Under the pieces are notes generated by a model. It saw only the letters and a list, made by a program, of their open reading frames with translations, made no database searches and was not told where the DNA came from. Of a stretch of DNA of 18,681 nucleotides, positions 1-7,337 are shown piece by piece. The stretch is from positions 3,841 to 22,521 of the forward strand of contig PCTP01000038.1 in assembly GCA_002770795.1 (NCBI GenBank), read 5' to 3'. This DNA comes from Gammaproteobacteria bacterium CG22_combo_CG10-13_8_21_14_all_40_8 (GTDB lineage Bacteria; Pseudomonadota; Gammaproteobacteria; Enterobacterales; GCA-002770795). How positions within the stretch are numbered: position 1 is the stretch's first letter; each line of letters opens with the position of its first letter. The translations under genes were made by a program, and so were the position numbers.

Positions 1-2519
1 TTTTTAGACATATCCGCCGCAACAATGATTTTAGAACGCAGTTTACCATTGACCTGAACAACCACCAGTTTTTCATTTTCAATCAATGCCTTTTCATCCA
101 CCACTGGCCAGCTGGATACACAAACTAAATCAGCTTGGCCTAGCGCTTTCCATAACTGCTCACATACATGAGGAATGATAGGCGACAACAATAAAACCGC
201 AGATTGTAATGCTTCTTGCACGATTAAAAAGTCTGTTTCCGAACTGAGATTGTCTTCAAACTTATGCAAATGATTCAACATTTCCATCACTGCTGCAATC
301 GCCGTATTGAAGGTATGACGGTGGTGGATATCTTCTGTCACTTTGACAATGGTTTGATGTACTTTTCGTCTTAAATTAGCTTGTTCTACGGTGAATTGCA
401 CACCAGCTTGTTGAAGCGTTGATATACTCGGCAAGTCATTAAATTGAGGTTGATTGACCTGAGTATAAACGTGTTTCCACAAGCGACGAATAAAACGATT
501 GGCACCTTCAACACCAGAGTCAGACCATTCCAAAGTTTGATCGGGAGGGGAGGCAAACATCACGAACAATCGGATAGTATCGGCACCGAATCTATCAATA
601 AGAGATTGCGGATCAATGCCATTATTTTTAGATTTAGACATTTTCTGAACGCCACCAAACTCTACCGCTTCTCCGCTTTGAATCAGCTTACCGCCAGTCA
701 TTCTGCCTTTAGCATCATGACAAAGCTCTACATCCTGAGGTGAATACCATTCTTTAACGCCTTGCTCGTCCGTTTTAAACCAGCTATCAGCCAAAACCAT
801 ACCTTGTGTCAGCAGGTTTTTAAAGGGCTCATTAGACTCAACCAGTCCCTCATCACGCATCAATTTATGGAAGAATCGTGCATAAAGCAAATGTAATATG
901 GCGTGTTCTTCACCGCCTATGTATTGATCCACAGGTAACCAATAGTTAGCTCTTTCATCCAACATAGAGTTCTTGTTATCTGGCCCAGTATAACGGGCAT
1001 AATACCAACTAGATTCCATAAAGGTATCAAAAGTATCTGTTTCTCTCTGCGCTGGCTCACCGGTTTCGGGATCGACCGTCTCATAGAATTCGGGCATTTT
1101 CTTAATGGGAGAACCCGTGCCATCAAAATCAACATGAATCGGTAACACCACGGGTAGATCTTGCTCAGGCACAGGAATAGACTCGCCATTCGCTTTGTTA
1201 ATCACAGGGATAGGAGTTCCCCAATATCTTTGTCTTGAAACACCCCAATCTCTCAAACGGAAATTGACTTGGCGTTGACCTTTACCCAGATTCACTAATT
1301 TATCTGCAATGCCATTAAACGCTTGTTGGTAATCTAAGCCATCGAATTCACCCGAGTTGATCAACACACCTTTTTCGGTGTAGGCTTGTTTGGATAAATC
1401 CAGTTCATCCCCTTCATTGGCGGCGATCACTTGCTGAATAGGCAAACCATAGCGAGTTGCAAATTCCCAGTCTCTTTGGTCATGAGCAGGTACAGCCATC
1501 ACTGCGCCAGAGCCATATTCCATCAATACAAAGTTGGCAATATAAATAGGTACAGCTAAACCGCTAATGGGGTGAATTGCCTTAAAACCTGTGTCCATAC
1601 CCTTCTTTTCCATGGTAGCCATGTCGGCTTCAGCTACTTTTCCATGGCCACATTCATCAATAAAATCAGCTAATTGCTGCTTGTTTTCTGTTGCTTGTGC
1701 AAGTGCCAAAGTGGCCAATGGATGCTTGGCAGCGACGGCAACATAGGTGACGCCCATTAGCGTGTCTGGACGGGTGGTATAAACATCTAACAAATCATCA
1801 CGGCCTTCCACGCCAAAACTTAAATTAACCCCTTCAGAACGACCAATCCAGTTGCGCTGCATCAGTTTTACTTTTTCTGGCCAACCCTCTAAATAATCGA
1901 GTTCATCCAATAGTTCTTGGGCATAATCGCTAATTTTCAAAAACCATTGGGGAATTTCTTTCTTCTCAACCAAAGCCCCAGAACGCCATCCGCGTCCATC
2001 TATCACCTGTTCATTAGCAAGTACAGTTTGATCCACAGGATCCCAGTTCACCACTGCATTTTTCTTATAAACCATGCCTTTTTTCATCAATTTAGTGAAT
2101 AACCATTGTTCCCAACGATAATAATCTGGTTTGCAAGTGGCGAGTTCTCGGCTCCAATCATAGCCAAAACCTAATTTTTTTAATTGTTCCGTCATATCTG
2201 CAATATTGGAATCCGTCCATCCAGCAGGCGCCACTTTATGTTTCATCGCAGCATTTTCAGCGGGTAGACCAAAAGCATCCCAACCGATAGGTTGAAGGAC
2301 ATTTTTTCCTAACATCCGATGATAACGAGAGATCACATCGCCAATGGTGTAATTCCTCACATGCCCCATATGTAATCGCCCACTGGGATAGGGAAACATC
2401 GATAAACAATAAAATTTTTCTTTACTGGTGTCTTCCTTGGCTTCAAACACCTTGGCATCGTTCCATGCCTTTTGCGCTTCTGGTTCCAGGACATTGGGAT
2501 TATAGATTTCATCGATCAT
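1..2519 (-). CDS. leuS: Leucyl-tRNA synthetase (LeuRS), C-terminus cut by window edge
   Basis: Class Ia aminoacyl-tRNA synthetase that charges tRNA-Leu with leucine in the cytosol. The frame is open from the ATG at 2519 to the left edge, giving about 839 residues. E. coli LeuRS has 860, so only about 20 C-terminal residues are missing. I read the HIGH-class signature as HMGH (residues 50-53, after PYPSGRL). The CP1 editing domain shows TTRPDT and the AVPAHDQRDWEFA block. KMSKSKNN starts at residue 625 or 626 (about 620-645 on the plus strand). The zinc-domain and anticodon-binding regions follow, ending near VVQVNGKLRSKII. The protein start (MIDEIYNP) fits the family, although no good Shine-Dalgarno precedes it. 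It is divergent from the YbeL-like gene, the same arrangement as leuS/ybeL in E. coli. No lesion is seen in the visible part. Confidence 0.97.
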   Translation of the reverse strand, partial: MIDEIYNPNVLEPEAQKAWNDAKVFEAKEDTSKEKFYCLSMFPYPSGRLHMGHVRNYTIGDVISRYHRMLGKNVLQPIGWDAFGLPAENAAMKHKVAPAGWTDSNIADMTEQLKKLGFGYDWSRELATCKPDYYRWEQWLFTKLMKKGMVYKKNAVVNWDPVDQTVLANEQVIDGRGWRSGALVEKKEIPQWFLKISDYAQELLDELDYLEGWPEKVKLMQRNWIGRSEGVNLSFGVEGRDDLLDVYTTRPDTLMGVTYVAVAAKHPLATLALAQATENKQQLADFIDECGHGKVAEADMATMEKKGMDTGFKAIHPISGLAVPIYIANFVLMEYGSGAVMAVPAHDQRDWEFATRYGLPIQQVIAANEGDELDLSKQAYTEKGVLINSGEFDGLDYQQAFNGIADKLVNLGKGQRQVNFRLRDWGVSRQRYWGTPIPVINKANGESIPVPEQDLPVVLPIHVDFDGTGSPIKKMPEFYETVDPETGEPAQRETDTFDTFMESSWYYARYTGPDNKNSMLDERANYWLPVDQYIGGEEHAILHLLYARFFHKLMRDEGLVESNEPFKNLLTQGMVLADSWFKTDEQGVKEWYSPQDVELCHDAKGRMTGGKLIQSGEAVEFGGVQKMSKSKNNGIDPQSLIDRFGADTIRLFVMFASPPDQTLEWSDSGVEGANRFIRRLWKHVYTQVNQPQFNDLPSISTLQQAGVQFTVEQANLRRKVHQTIVKVTEDIHHRHTFNTAIAAVMEMLNHLHKFEDNLSSETDFLIVQEALQSAVLLLSPIIPHVCEQLWKALGQADLVCVSSWPVVDEKALIENEKLVVVQVNGKLRSKIIVAADMSK

Positions 2520-2758
2520 AGCAAGTTATCATTCGTTCATGTGAATGTGGAAAAACCACGAATTTTTGTCAGGTGTTAAGGATACCGTATTTTTAGGTCT
2601 AAGCTGTAGCTAAAAGCACATTTTTATCCGCTTTTATCCAAATAAATTCTATTACCCCTGATCTTTGATGCCTTTATCTGCTTGCCAAATGCATAAGAAC
2701 CAGCCATTCTTATTAAGATGGTGGGTTATCTGCTCTAATTTTTTCAGGAAGTTTCCTA
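2520..2758. promoter_or_regulatory. Divergent leuS / ybeL-like control region
   Basis: This 239-bp spacer must carry promoters for both divergent genes, but I see no convincing -35/-10 pair on either strand. It does contain structure. An 8-bp direct repeat TTTTATCC at 2622-2629 and 2632-2639 has a 10-bp (one helical turn) period. A short GTGG-A5-CCAC hairpin at 2547-2559 lies in the leuS leader. An imperfect inverted repeat at about 2700-2726 (CCATTCTT / AAGATGG arms) is followed after a gap by T6 at 2739-2744. On the plus strand, the Shine-Dalgarno AGGAA (2746-2750) of the next gene forms an inverted repeat with TTCCT (2753-2757) just before the ATG. Confidence 0.4.
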
Positions 2759-3250
2759 ATGACACAAAATCCTTTAATCAAAAGTTATCAAGATATTTTT
2801 AACCGCCTTTCAAAAGCGGTTAGTCAGGGTGAAAAAATCTCCTTAAAGTTTTGGGAGGATGTTGAAAGCCAACTGATTCAACTGGAACATTATACCGAAC
2901 AAGATGCCTCCAGATTGGTGCAATCTATTCAACGAGATCTCAGTGAAACTCGACAAGTGCTATTTGATGCAGGACAAGCAATTGAGCATTGGCTTGAATG
3001 GGATATGCAAGTTGTTGAAGAAGAATTATCCAACTGGGTTAAAATTGTGGCCGATCCGTCTACTGTTGACTGGTTATTCCTTAAGCAACAATGGGAACAA
3101 TCAACCCAATACCAAACTGGCGATTCCATTGGTATTGGTAAAATACATTGCATTCGATGTGGACAATTAATCACATTTTCTCATACCAGCATTATCCCTG
3201 AATGCCCTCATTGTCAGGGTAAAGACTTTCAGCGAGAGCCCATATTTTGA
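2759..3250 (+). CDS. YbeL-like zinc-ribbon protein (DUF1451 family)
   Basis: A 163-residue soluble protein of the DUF1451/YbeL family, function unknown. The N-terminal two thirds are charged and look helical, with repeated Glu/Gln-rich segments. The C-terminus is a zinc ribbon with two cysteine pairs, C131/C134 (CIRC) and C149/C152 (CPHC), expected to bind one zinc. No signal peptide or membrane segment is visible. The ATG is preceded by AGGAA, which lies in a small inverted repeat. The divergent position beside leuS matches E. coli ybeL, which supports orthology. Its stop overlaps the TTG start of the next gene, so the two are probably translationally coupled. No process can be assigned from sequence; the zinc-binding role is inferred from the cysteines. 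Confidence 0.85.
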   Translation: MTQNPLIKSYQDIFNRLSKAVSQGEKISLKFWEDVESQLIQLEHYTEQDASRLVQSIQRDLSETRQVLFDAGQAIEHWLEWDMQVVEEELSNWVKIVADPSTVDWLFLKQQWEQSTQYQTGDSIGIGKIHCIRCGQLITFSHTSIIPECPHCQGKDFQREPIF

Positions 3251-3981
3251 TACTGGAATCACTCTTATTACCGCCAGGGATCAATTTAATATTGATGCTC
3301 ATTGGCTTGTTGATACATCATTGGTGGAAATGGCCGGGGCGGATCATCCTTGCGGTGAGTTTGATTTTTCTCTATTTAATTTCACTGCCGATTTTAGGTA
3401 ATCGTCAATTATTTTTATTACAAAATCAGGCGCAATTTATTGAACCGGAACAAAGTTTTCCCAGTGAAACCACCATTGTGGTGGTACTTTCCAGCTTTAA
3501 AAGCCATTTATCTCCAGAATATCAAGATGAAAATGCCCCCTCCCCTGCGACCTTACAAAAATTACGCTACGCCAATTATTTAGCCAAACATTTACAACTA
3601 CCCTTGTTATTAAGCGGAGGCTTATCAGAAAACACCACCACTCCAGAGGCTGTGTTAATGAATCAGATTATGATTGAAGAATACCAGCAACCCGTCGCAT
3701 ACTTAGAGTCTCAAAGTGAAAATCTAGCGCAGCAAGCAGATTTGGTTTCTAGAATATTAAAGGAACATCATATTTCAACCATGGTATTGATCACTCAATC
3801 TTGGCAAATGAGGCGAGCTGTGCGTTTATTTAGCCAAACGGGTATGGTCGTTTACCCAGCAGGAGTTGGATTTGTTCAACAACACCCAAAATACCCCCAT
3901 TTCCTAACCCCCTACCTCCCATCAGCACAAGGCCTGGACATGAATGTTGTCGCATTAAAAGAGTACGCTAAAGAAATGTGA
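3247..3981 (+). CDS. ElyC/SanA/YdcF-family (DUF218) membrane-anchored protein
   Basis: A 244-residue protein with the layout of ElyC-type DUF218 proteins. Two hydrophobic segments (about residues 10-25 and 31-50) are followed by a DUF218 domain, presumably periplasmic. ElyC in E. coli affects peptidoglycan and lipid-carrier metabolism; assigning that role here is inference. Recognisable blocks are IVVVLSS, LLLSGG, the ESQSENLAQQA motif (usual E..S.NT.ENA) and VLITQSWQMRRA. The usual VVLGGG glycine turn appears as VVLSSF, a departure that may affect its putative ligand site. The start is TTG, chosen because LLLPPG near the N-terminus belongs to the family and the first ATG (codon 17) would remove it. 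The TTGA overlap with the upstream TGA stop indicates coupling to the zinc-ribbon gene. Confidence 0.8.
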   Translation: MILESLLLPPGINLILMLIGLLIHHWWKWPGRIILAVSLIFLYLISLPILGNRQLFLLQNQAQFIEPEQSFPSETTIVVVLSSFKSHLSPEYQDENAPSPATLQKLRYANYLAKHLQLPLLLSGGLSENTTTPEAVLMNQIMIEEYQQPVAYLESQSENLAQQADLVSRILKEHHISTMVLITQSWQMRRAVRLFSQTGMVVYPAGVGFVQQHPKYPHFLTPYLPSAQGLDMNVVALKEYAKEM

Positions 3982-3994
3982 TCCAAGCCAGAGG

Positions 3995-4019
3995 AGACAG
4001 ATGCTTAGCTGTTTTTTTT
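3995..4019 (+). terminator. Possible weak intrinsic terminator after the ElyC-like gene
   Basis: ACAG (3997-4000) can pair with CTGT (4009-4012) around an 8-nt loop, and the run T8 (4012-4019) follows at once. The stem is short and partly uses the T-run, so termination efficiency is doubtful. Its position 14 bp after the stop codon, between convergent genes, is where a terminator is expected. The rest of 4020-4204 shows no gene. Confidence 0.35.
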
Positions 4020-4204
4020 GTTTGAACTTGTGGCAGGCTTAATTGATAGAGTAGATCAACATTAAACTCCAGCAATAAAAAGTTTGCAAAAATCGCAAAT
4101 AAATCAAAAAACCTAATGAATGAAATGCTTGAAGGTAATATTTTCGAACAATATTCCTAATTTCAATTCTGACATTTAGACTCCTGACTAATCCCCAAAA
4201 AGGC

Positions 4205-5359
4205 TCAATCCCAAAAAAAGATTTGAATATTACCCAACCAAGTTAAATGTGCCGCTTCTTTTTTAACTTGTTCTGATAATTGCCGTCCATTCAAAGGCAA
4301 AGACTCTATCGACGCTAAAGGGAGCAATATATTTAAATGCACTTTCCCGGATAAAAAGTGTAGTTGCACATCTTTAATTTGTTCGATGAACAGAGCGGCT
4401 GTAGGAATTTCTTCAAGTGCCTGCATGACTTCTCTACGTTGCGGCAATGACTGCGCCTGTTCACTTTCAAGATCATCTTCGGGATCAATATGCACAAACA
4501 CTTCACTAATTTCATCATGGTTTTCTATCAAGGTTTGAGAAACAGTGTCACCAATTTGATGACCTTCAGACACACTGATTGTTGAGGGCACTTGAATATG
4601 GACATCCAATAAGATATTGGGGCCCATTCTTCTCGAACGCAAAGAATGAACACCTCTTACACCCTTTATCCTGGATATCTGTTGTTTCAATTTAGGGAGT
4701 TGTTCGCTCAAGGGTGAAGTATCTACCAATTCGATGATGCTTTTTTTTATCAGTGCCACACCCACCCAGGCAATCATCATAGCAACTACAATAGCTGCTA
4801 AAGGGTCCAACCAAGGAGCGCCTGATAATGCACCAGATATCCCCACAATCACCACGATAGTGGATAACACATCACTCCGATGGTGCCATGCATTCGCTCT
4901 TAATAAAGGGGAGTTATACATGAAGGCCATTTTTAAAGTATATTGATAGAGCGCCTCCTTGATAAAGACTGCTACAACGGCAATGCCCAAAGCGGGCCAG
5001 CCTGGCATCAAAAAATCTGAATGCGACCAAATTTCATGCATACCTTTCCACATAAAAACAGCGGCAACAGCTAATAGAATGAGTCCAAATATCACTGTAC
5101 CAGCAGTTTCAAAACGAGCATGTCCATAGGGGTGTTCTTCATCTGGATCTTGGTGGGAAAGCCGAGTGATCCAGATCACAAACAAATCAGTGACCAGATC
5201 AGAGAATGAGTGAATACCATCAACGACTAAGGCCTGAGAATGATATAAAAAACCCACCACTATCTTTATGGCACTTAAAAAAAGATCGACAATAAAACTC
5301 ACTAAATTGGCTTTTTGTAAGGCTGCTTTTCTGTTTCCACTTGGGTTCGCTGAACTCAT
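4205..5359 (-). CDS. CDF-family divalent metal cation/proton antiporter with C-terminal extension
   Basis: A cation diffusion facilitator that exports a divalent metal across the inner membrane in exchange for protons. Six hydrophobic segments lie in the first ~210 residues. The transport-site pairs are H50-x3-D54 (HSFSD, TM2) and H159-x3-D163 (HHRSD, TM5), with the conserved loop HPYGHARFET near residues 76-85. HxxxD in both helices is the pattern usually linked to zinc-type CDFs, so zinc is the best guess. The cytosolic dimerisation domain contains the HSLRSRRMG and HIDPEDD blocks. About 80 more residues follow, making 384 in total against about 300 for FieF; this could be a second ferredoxin-like module. 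I chose the ATG at 5359 because AGGA lies 8 nt upstream. A TTG seven codons earlier (5380) has no such site. No metal-responsive regulator is adjacent. Confidence 0.88.
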   Translation of the reverse strand: MSSANPSGNRKAALQKANLVSFIVDLFLSAIKIVVGFLYHSQALVVDGIHSFSDLVTDLFVIWITRLSHQDPDEEHPYGHARFETAGTVIFGLILLAVAAVFMWKGMHEIWSHSDFLMPGWPALGIAVVAVFIKEALYQYTLKMAFMYNSPLLRANAWHHRSDVLSTIVVIVGISGALSGAPWLDPLAAIVVAMMIAWVGVALIKKSIIELVDTSPLSEQLPKLKQQISRIKGVRGVHSLRSRRMGPNILLDVHIQVPSTISVSEGHQIGDTVSQTLIENHDEISEVFVHIDPEDDLESEQAQSLPQRREVMQALEEIPTAALFIEQIKDVQLHFLSGKVHLNILLPLASIESLPLNGRQLSEQVKKEAAHLTWLGNIQIFFWD

Positions 5360-5372
5360 AACTTTTATCCTG

Positions 5373-5390
5373 TTTCCCAAATTGGGGAAA
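5373..5390. repeat. Inverted repeat just upstream of the CDF start
   Basis: TTTCCC (5373-5378) and GGGAAA (5385-5390) are perfect 6-bp arms around a 6-bp centre. They lie about 14-31 bp before the preferred CDF start codon. This could be an operator or a short leader hairpin. No flanking promoter is certain, and chance is possible. The rest of 5391-5509 shows nothing recognisable. Confidence 0.35.
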
Positions 5391-5509
5391 TTGTAATGTA
5401 TTTACCTATTCGCTTAACGCATTTAAAATGCACAAATTTCTGCTTGTTGGGCTATCTCCCTAATTATTCAACAATGAAGGCTTTTAGAGAAATGAATATT
5501 TTTATGGGG

Positions 5510-6578
5510 TTAATTTGGTGGATCGGGAACTAATGCCGATGGCGCACCCAGATGATAACCTTGAATATAGTCAACTTTCAATTCCCTCAGCAGTTTAACA
5601 ATCGCCTCACTTTCGACATATTCTGCAATTGTTCTCTACCCCATTACATGAGCAATTTCATTAATTGATTTCACCATAGCCAAATCCAGTGAATCTTCCA
5701 CAATATCTTTAACAAAGATCCCATCTATTTTAAAAAAATCTACAGGTAGGTTTTTCAAATAGGCATAGGATGTAAAACCACTGCCAAAATCATCCAGTGC
5801 AAATTTACAGCCTAAAGATTTAAGATGTTCAATAAAAGTTACCGTTTTATCCAAGGCTTGAACCGCCATAGTCTCAGTAATTTCAAAACAAATTTTTTCA
5901 CAAGGAATTTGATACTTTAACATTTCCTCTTCATAAAAGACTGAAATTGGCTATCACCCACGCTGACTCCGGATAAATTGATAGAGCAGAGTCCTAAATT
6001 GTCTAAATGAATGGGTTTGTTTTTCAACCATTGGGAAGTGGAACTAAGCACTTCTGGGATTCTAGTTTGAAATGAACCAGCTCATCTCCACTTTGATAAT
6101 AATAAAACAGCTTCTTCAAAGTTAGCTGTTTTAGCCAAAACATGTAATGCTTCAGTGCCACGACTCCTATCTGAAAATCTTAAAGGCGCCGTTAGTGAGG
6201 AGGATAATGCTCTAGGAGCCTGTCCAAGAATAGACTGATCTACTGCGGCCAAGCCAGTTTGGCCAGATTTCCCGATGAATTTCGTTAAATACGACTGCAT
6301 GGATGCAGAAGGTAGAGCAACGCAGGAGCAGTTGCCGAGAGCGACTATTCGCCTCAATCCATCGAAAAATCTGACTCAAACAGACTTGCCTCGCTACGAT
6401 CGCTATTCTCGGACAGGCTCCTAGCATCCAATCCAACAAACTCTAGAAATATCGGCCTAAACGTGGTGGCTTCATAAACGAAGACTGCAACAGCTACCAT
6501 TAATAATGAAACGAAAGAAGCAATAAATGTAATGACAATTAACTTGGTTTTAAGGCTGGAGTTTTCAAACTGGGTCAT
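5510..6578 (-). pseudogene. Decayed YfiN-like sensor (CHASE8-type N-terminus + EAL C-terminus)
   Basis: Remnant of a membrane cyclic-di-GMP enzyme, the expected partner of the YfiR-like gene, starting 3 bp after its stop. From ATG 6578 the frame gives a cytosolic start, a TM helix (KLIVITFIASFVSLLMVAV) and a CHASE8-like periplasmic segment. A 205-bp element then interrupts it. Removing the element plus one CTAG copy restores the frame through LDA-RALSSSLTAPLRF. Near 6100 a one-base shift is needed to continue into YYQSGDELVHF. The HAMP, GGDEF and first half of the EAL domain are absent (junction near 6060-6070), and the sequence resumes as EVLSSTSQWL and SINLSG. A second one-base shift near 5930 leads into KICFEITET and DDFGSGFTSYAYL. 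An amber TAG (5636-5638) replaces what would be one codon in HVMG-x-RTIAEYVE. The frame then runs to TAA at 5510-5512. The gene cannot make a working cyclase or phosphodiesterase. Confidence 0.88.
6216..6420. mobile_element. 205-bp MITE-like element, 18-bp inverted repeats, CTAG target duplication
   Basis: The left end GAGCCTGTCCAAGAATAG (6216-6233) and the reverse complement of the right end GAGCCTGTCCGAGAATAG (6403-6420) match at 17 of 18 positions. CTAG flanks both ends (6212-6215 and 6421-6424) as a 4-bp target-site duplication. Excising 6212-6420 rejoins the host reading frame, which is strong evidence that this is an insertion. It is too small for a transposase, so it is non-autonomous. 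TIRs starting GAGCC and a TA-centred 4-bp duplication fit the IS5 superfamily (IS5 itself uses YTAR), but that assignment is inference. An internal palindrome CTGCAT-GG-ATGCAG lies at 6295-6308. Short open frames crossing its borders are chimeras, not genes. Confidence 0.85.
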
Positions 6579-6581
6579 ATC

Positions 6582-7205
6582 TCAAAAAAGTTTCCCGCTA
6601 TCTTTAGACGAATTATTTTGACCATAAACCTTTTTTGCCAAACTTAAAAAACGTGAACTTAAGACAATACCCGCTTTACGCTGCGCTTCTAAATTAATTT
6701 CAAAAGTGACCACCTCATTATCGATAGTCAACAAAATGATACCACCAGATTCAATAAAGTTATTTGACTCACCTATGGTTAATATAGGTTTATCTGCTAC
6801 CTGCTTAATAATAGATGGCACATTCGCTTCTTCATTTTGGCTAATAAACAACATCTGACATCCATCCGTCGAATCGGTTAACTTTAATTTTCGCACATGG
6901 ATGGATGTTTTTATCGGAAATTTATCAATATTTTCCTTTGAGAAATAATTAGAAAAAGGGTAATAACCAATCACACAAAACTCTAAGCCCTCATGATTTT
7001 TATCTTTTTCTGGCCAACGCGTATAGAAGCCAAAATTCACCACGAAGAGTGCTTTAACTTGATACTCGGGGAAACTATGGGCAGAGGCAAAATTTGAAAC
7101 GGGTAAGGTAAGTGCTAAAATCAAGGTCAATAAAGCACAAAACCTTTCAATTTTAGAAAAATTTCTACGACAAACTAAATTTGTATGGCTGTTGCTCTTA
7201 CTCAT
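6582..7205 (-). CDS. YfiR-family periplasmic protein (DUF4154)
   Basis: A 207-residue protein of the YfiR/HmsC-type DUF4154 family. In Pseudomonas aeruginosa, YfiR sits in the periplasm and represses the diguanylate cyclase YfiN through its sensor domain. Here a long signal peptide (charged start, hydrophobic core near residues 22-36, Ala-rich end near 40-42) precedes the family blocks YQVKALFVVNFGFYTRWP, CVIGYYPF, CQMLFIS, ILTIGES and the C-terminal VLSSRFLSLAKKV. C77 and C116 are 39 residues apart, the same spacing I recall for the C71-C110 disulfide of YfiR; the second YfiR disulfide pair is absent. The frame is intact, yet the partner gene 3 bp downstream is destroyed, so the protein is an orphan or a recent pseudogene-to-be. 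No YfiB-like lipoprotein gene is present. Confidence 0.87.
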   Translation of the reverse strand: MSKSNSHTNLVCRRNFSKIERFCALLTLILALTLPVSNFASAHSFPEYQVKALFVVNFGFYTRWPEKDKNHEGLEFCVIGYYPFSNYFSKENIDKFPIKTSIHVRKLKLTDSTDGCQMLFISQNEEANVPSIIKQVADKPILTIGESNNFIESGGIILLTIDNEVVTFEINLEAQRKAGIVLSSRFLSLAKKVYGQNNSSKDSGKLF

Positions 7206-7221
7206 CTTAGGCTAAGAGACA

Positions 7222-7247
7222 CCTATGCCAATTTTCCTATGCCAATT
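7222..7247. repeat. 12-bp tandem direct repeat upstream of the YfiR-like gene
   Basis: CCTATGCCAATT occurs at 7222-7233 and again at 7236-7247, identical, with a 2-bp spacer (14-bp period). It ends 17 bp before the ATG at 7205, so on the coding strand it reads AATTGGCATAGG twice in the leader or promoter. It could be a binding site for a regulator or a small local duplication. The rest of 7248-7337 shows nothing recognisable. Confidence 0.6.
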
Positions 7248-7337
7248 CATCCAAATCAACTCAAACCCCATTCATGAAAAACTCCAACCTAAATTTCACT
7301 ATTTTGACACAAGCAATAACACGCAAAAATCAAGCCA

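Noticed and set aside
5360..5380. TTG start at 5380 for the CDF transporter
   Set aside because: The ATG at 5359 has AGGA at good spacing; the TTG version adds seven residues overlapping the inverted repeat and has no such site.
6082..6357. Open frame of 91 codons on the minus strand across the MITE left border
   Set aside because: It starts inside the MITE and runs into the host pseudogene; a chimera created by the insertion, not a gene.
6212..6439. Second minus-strand frame covering the whole MITE
   Set aside because: It spans both element ends in a different frame, has no family resemblance and no ribosome-binding site.
7200..7240. Sigma-54-type promoter reading of the TTGGCA repeats
   Set aside because: The GG and GC elements do not have the required 10-bp separation.
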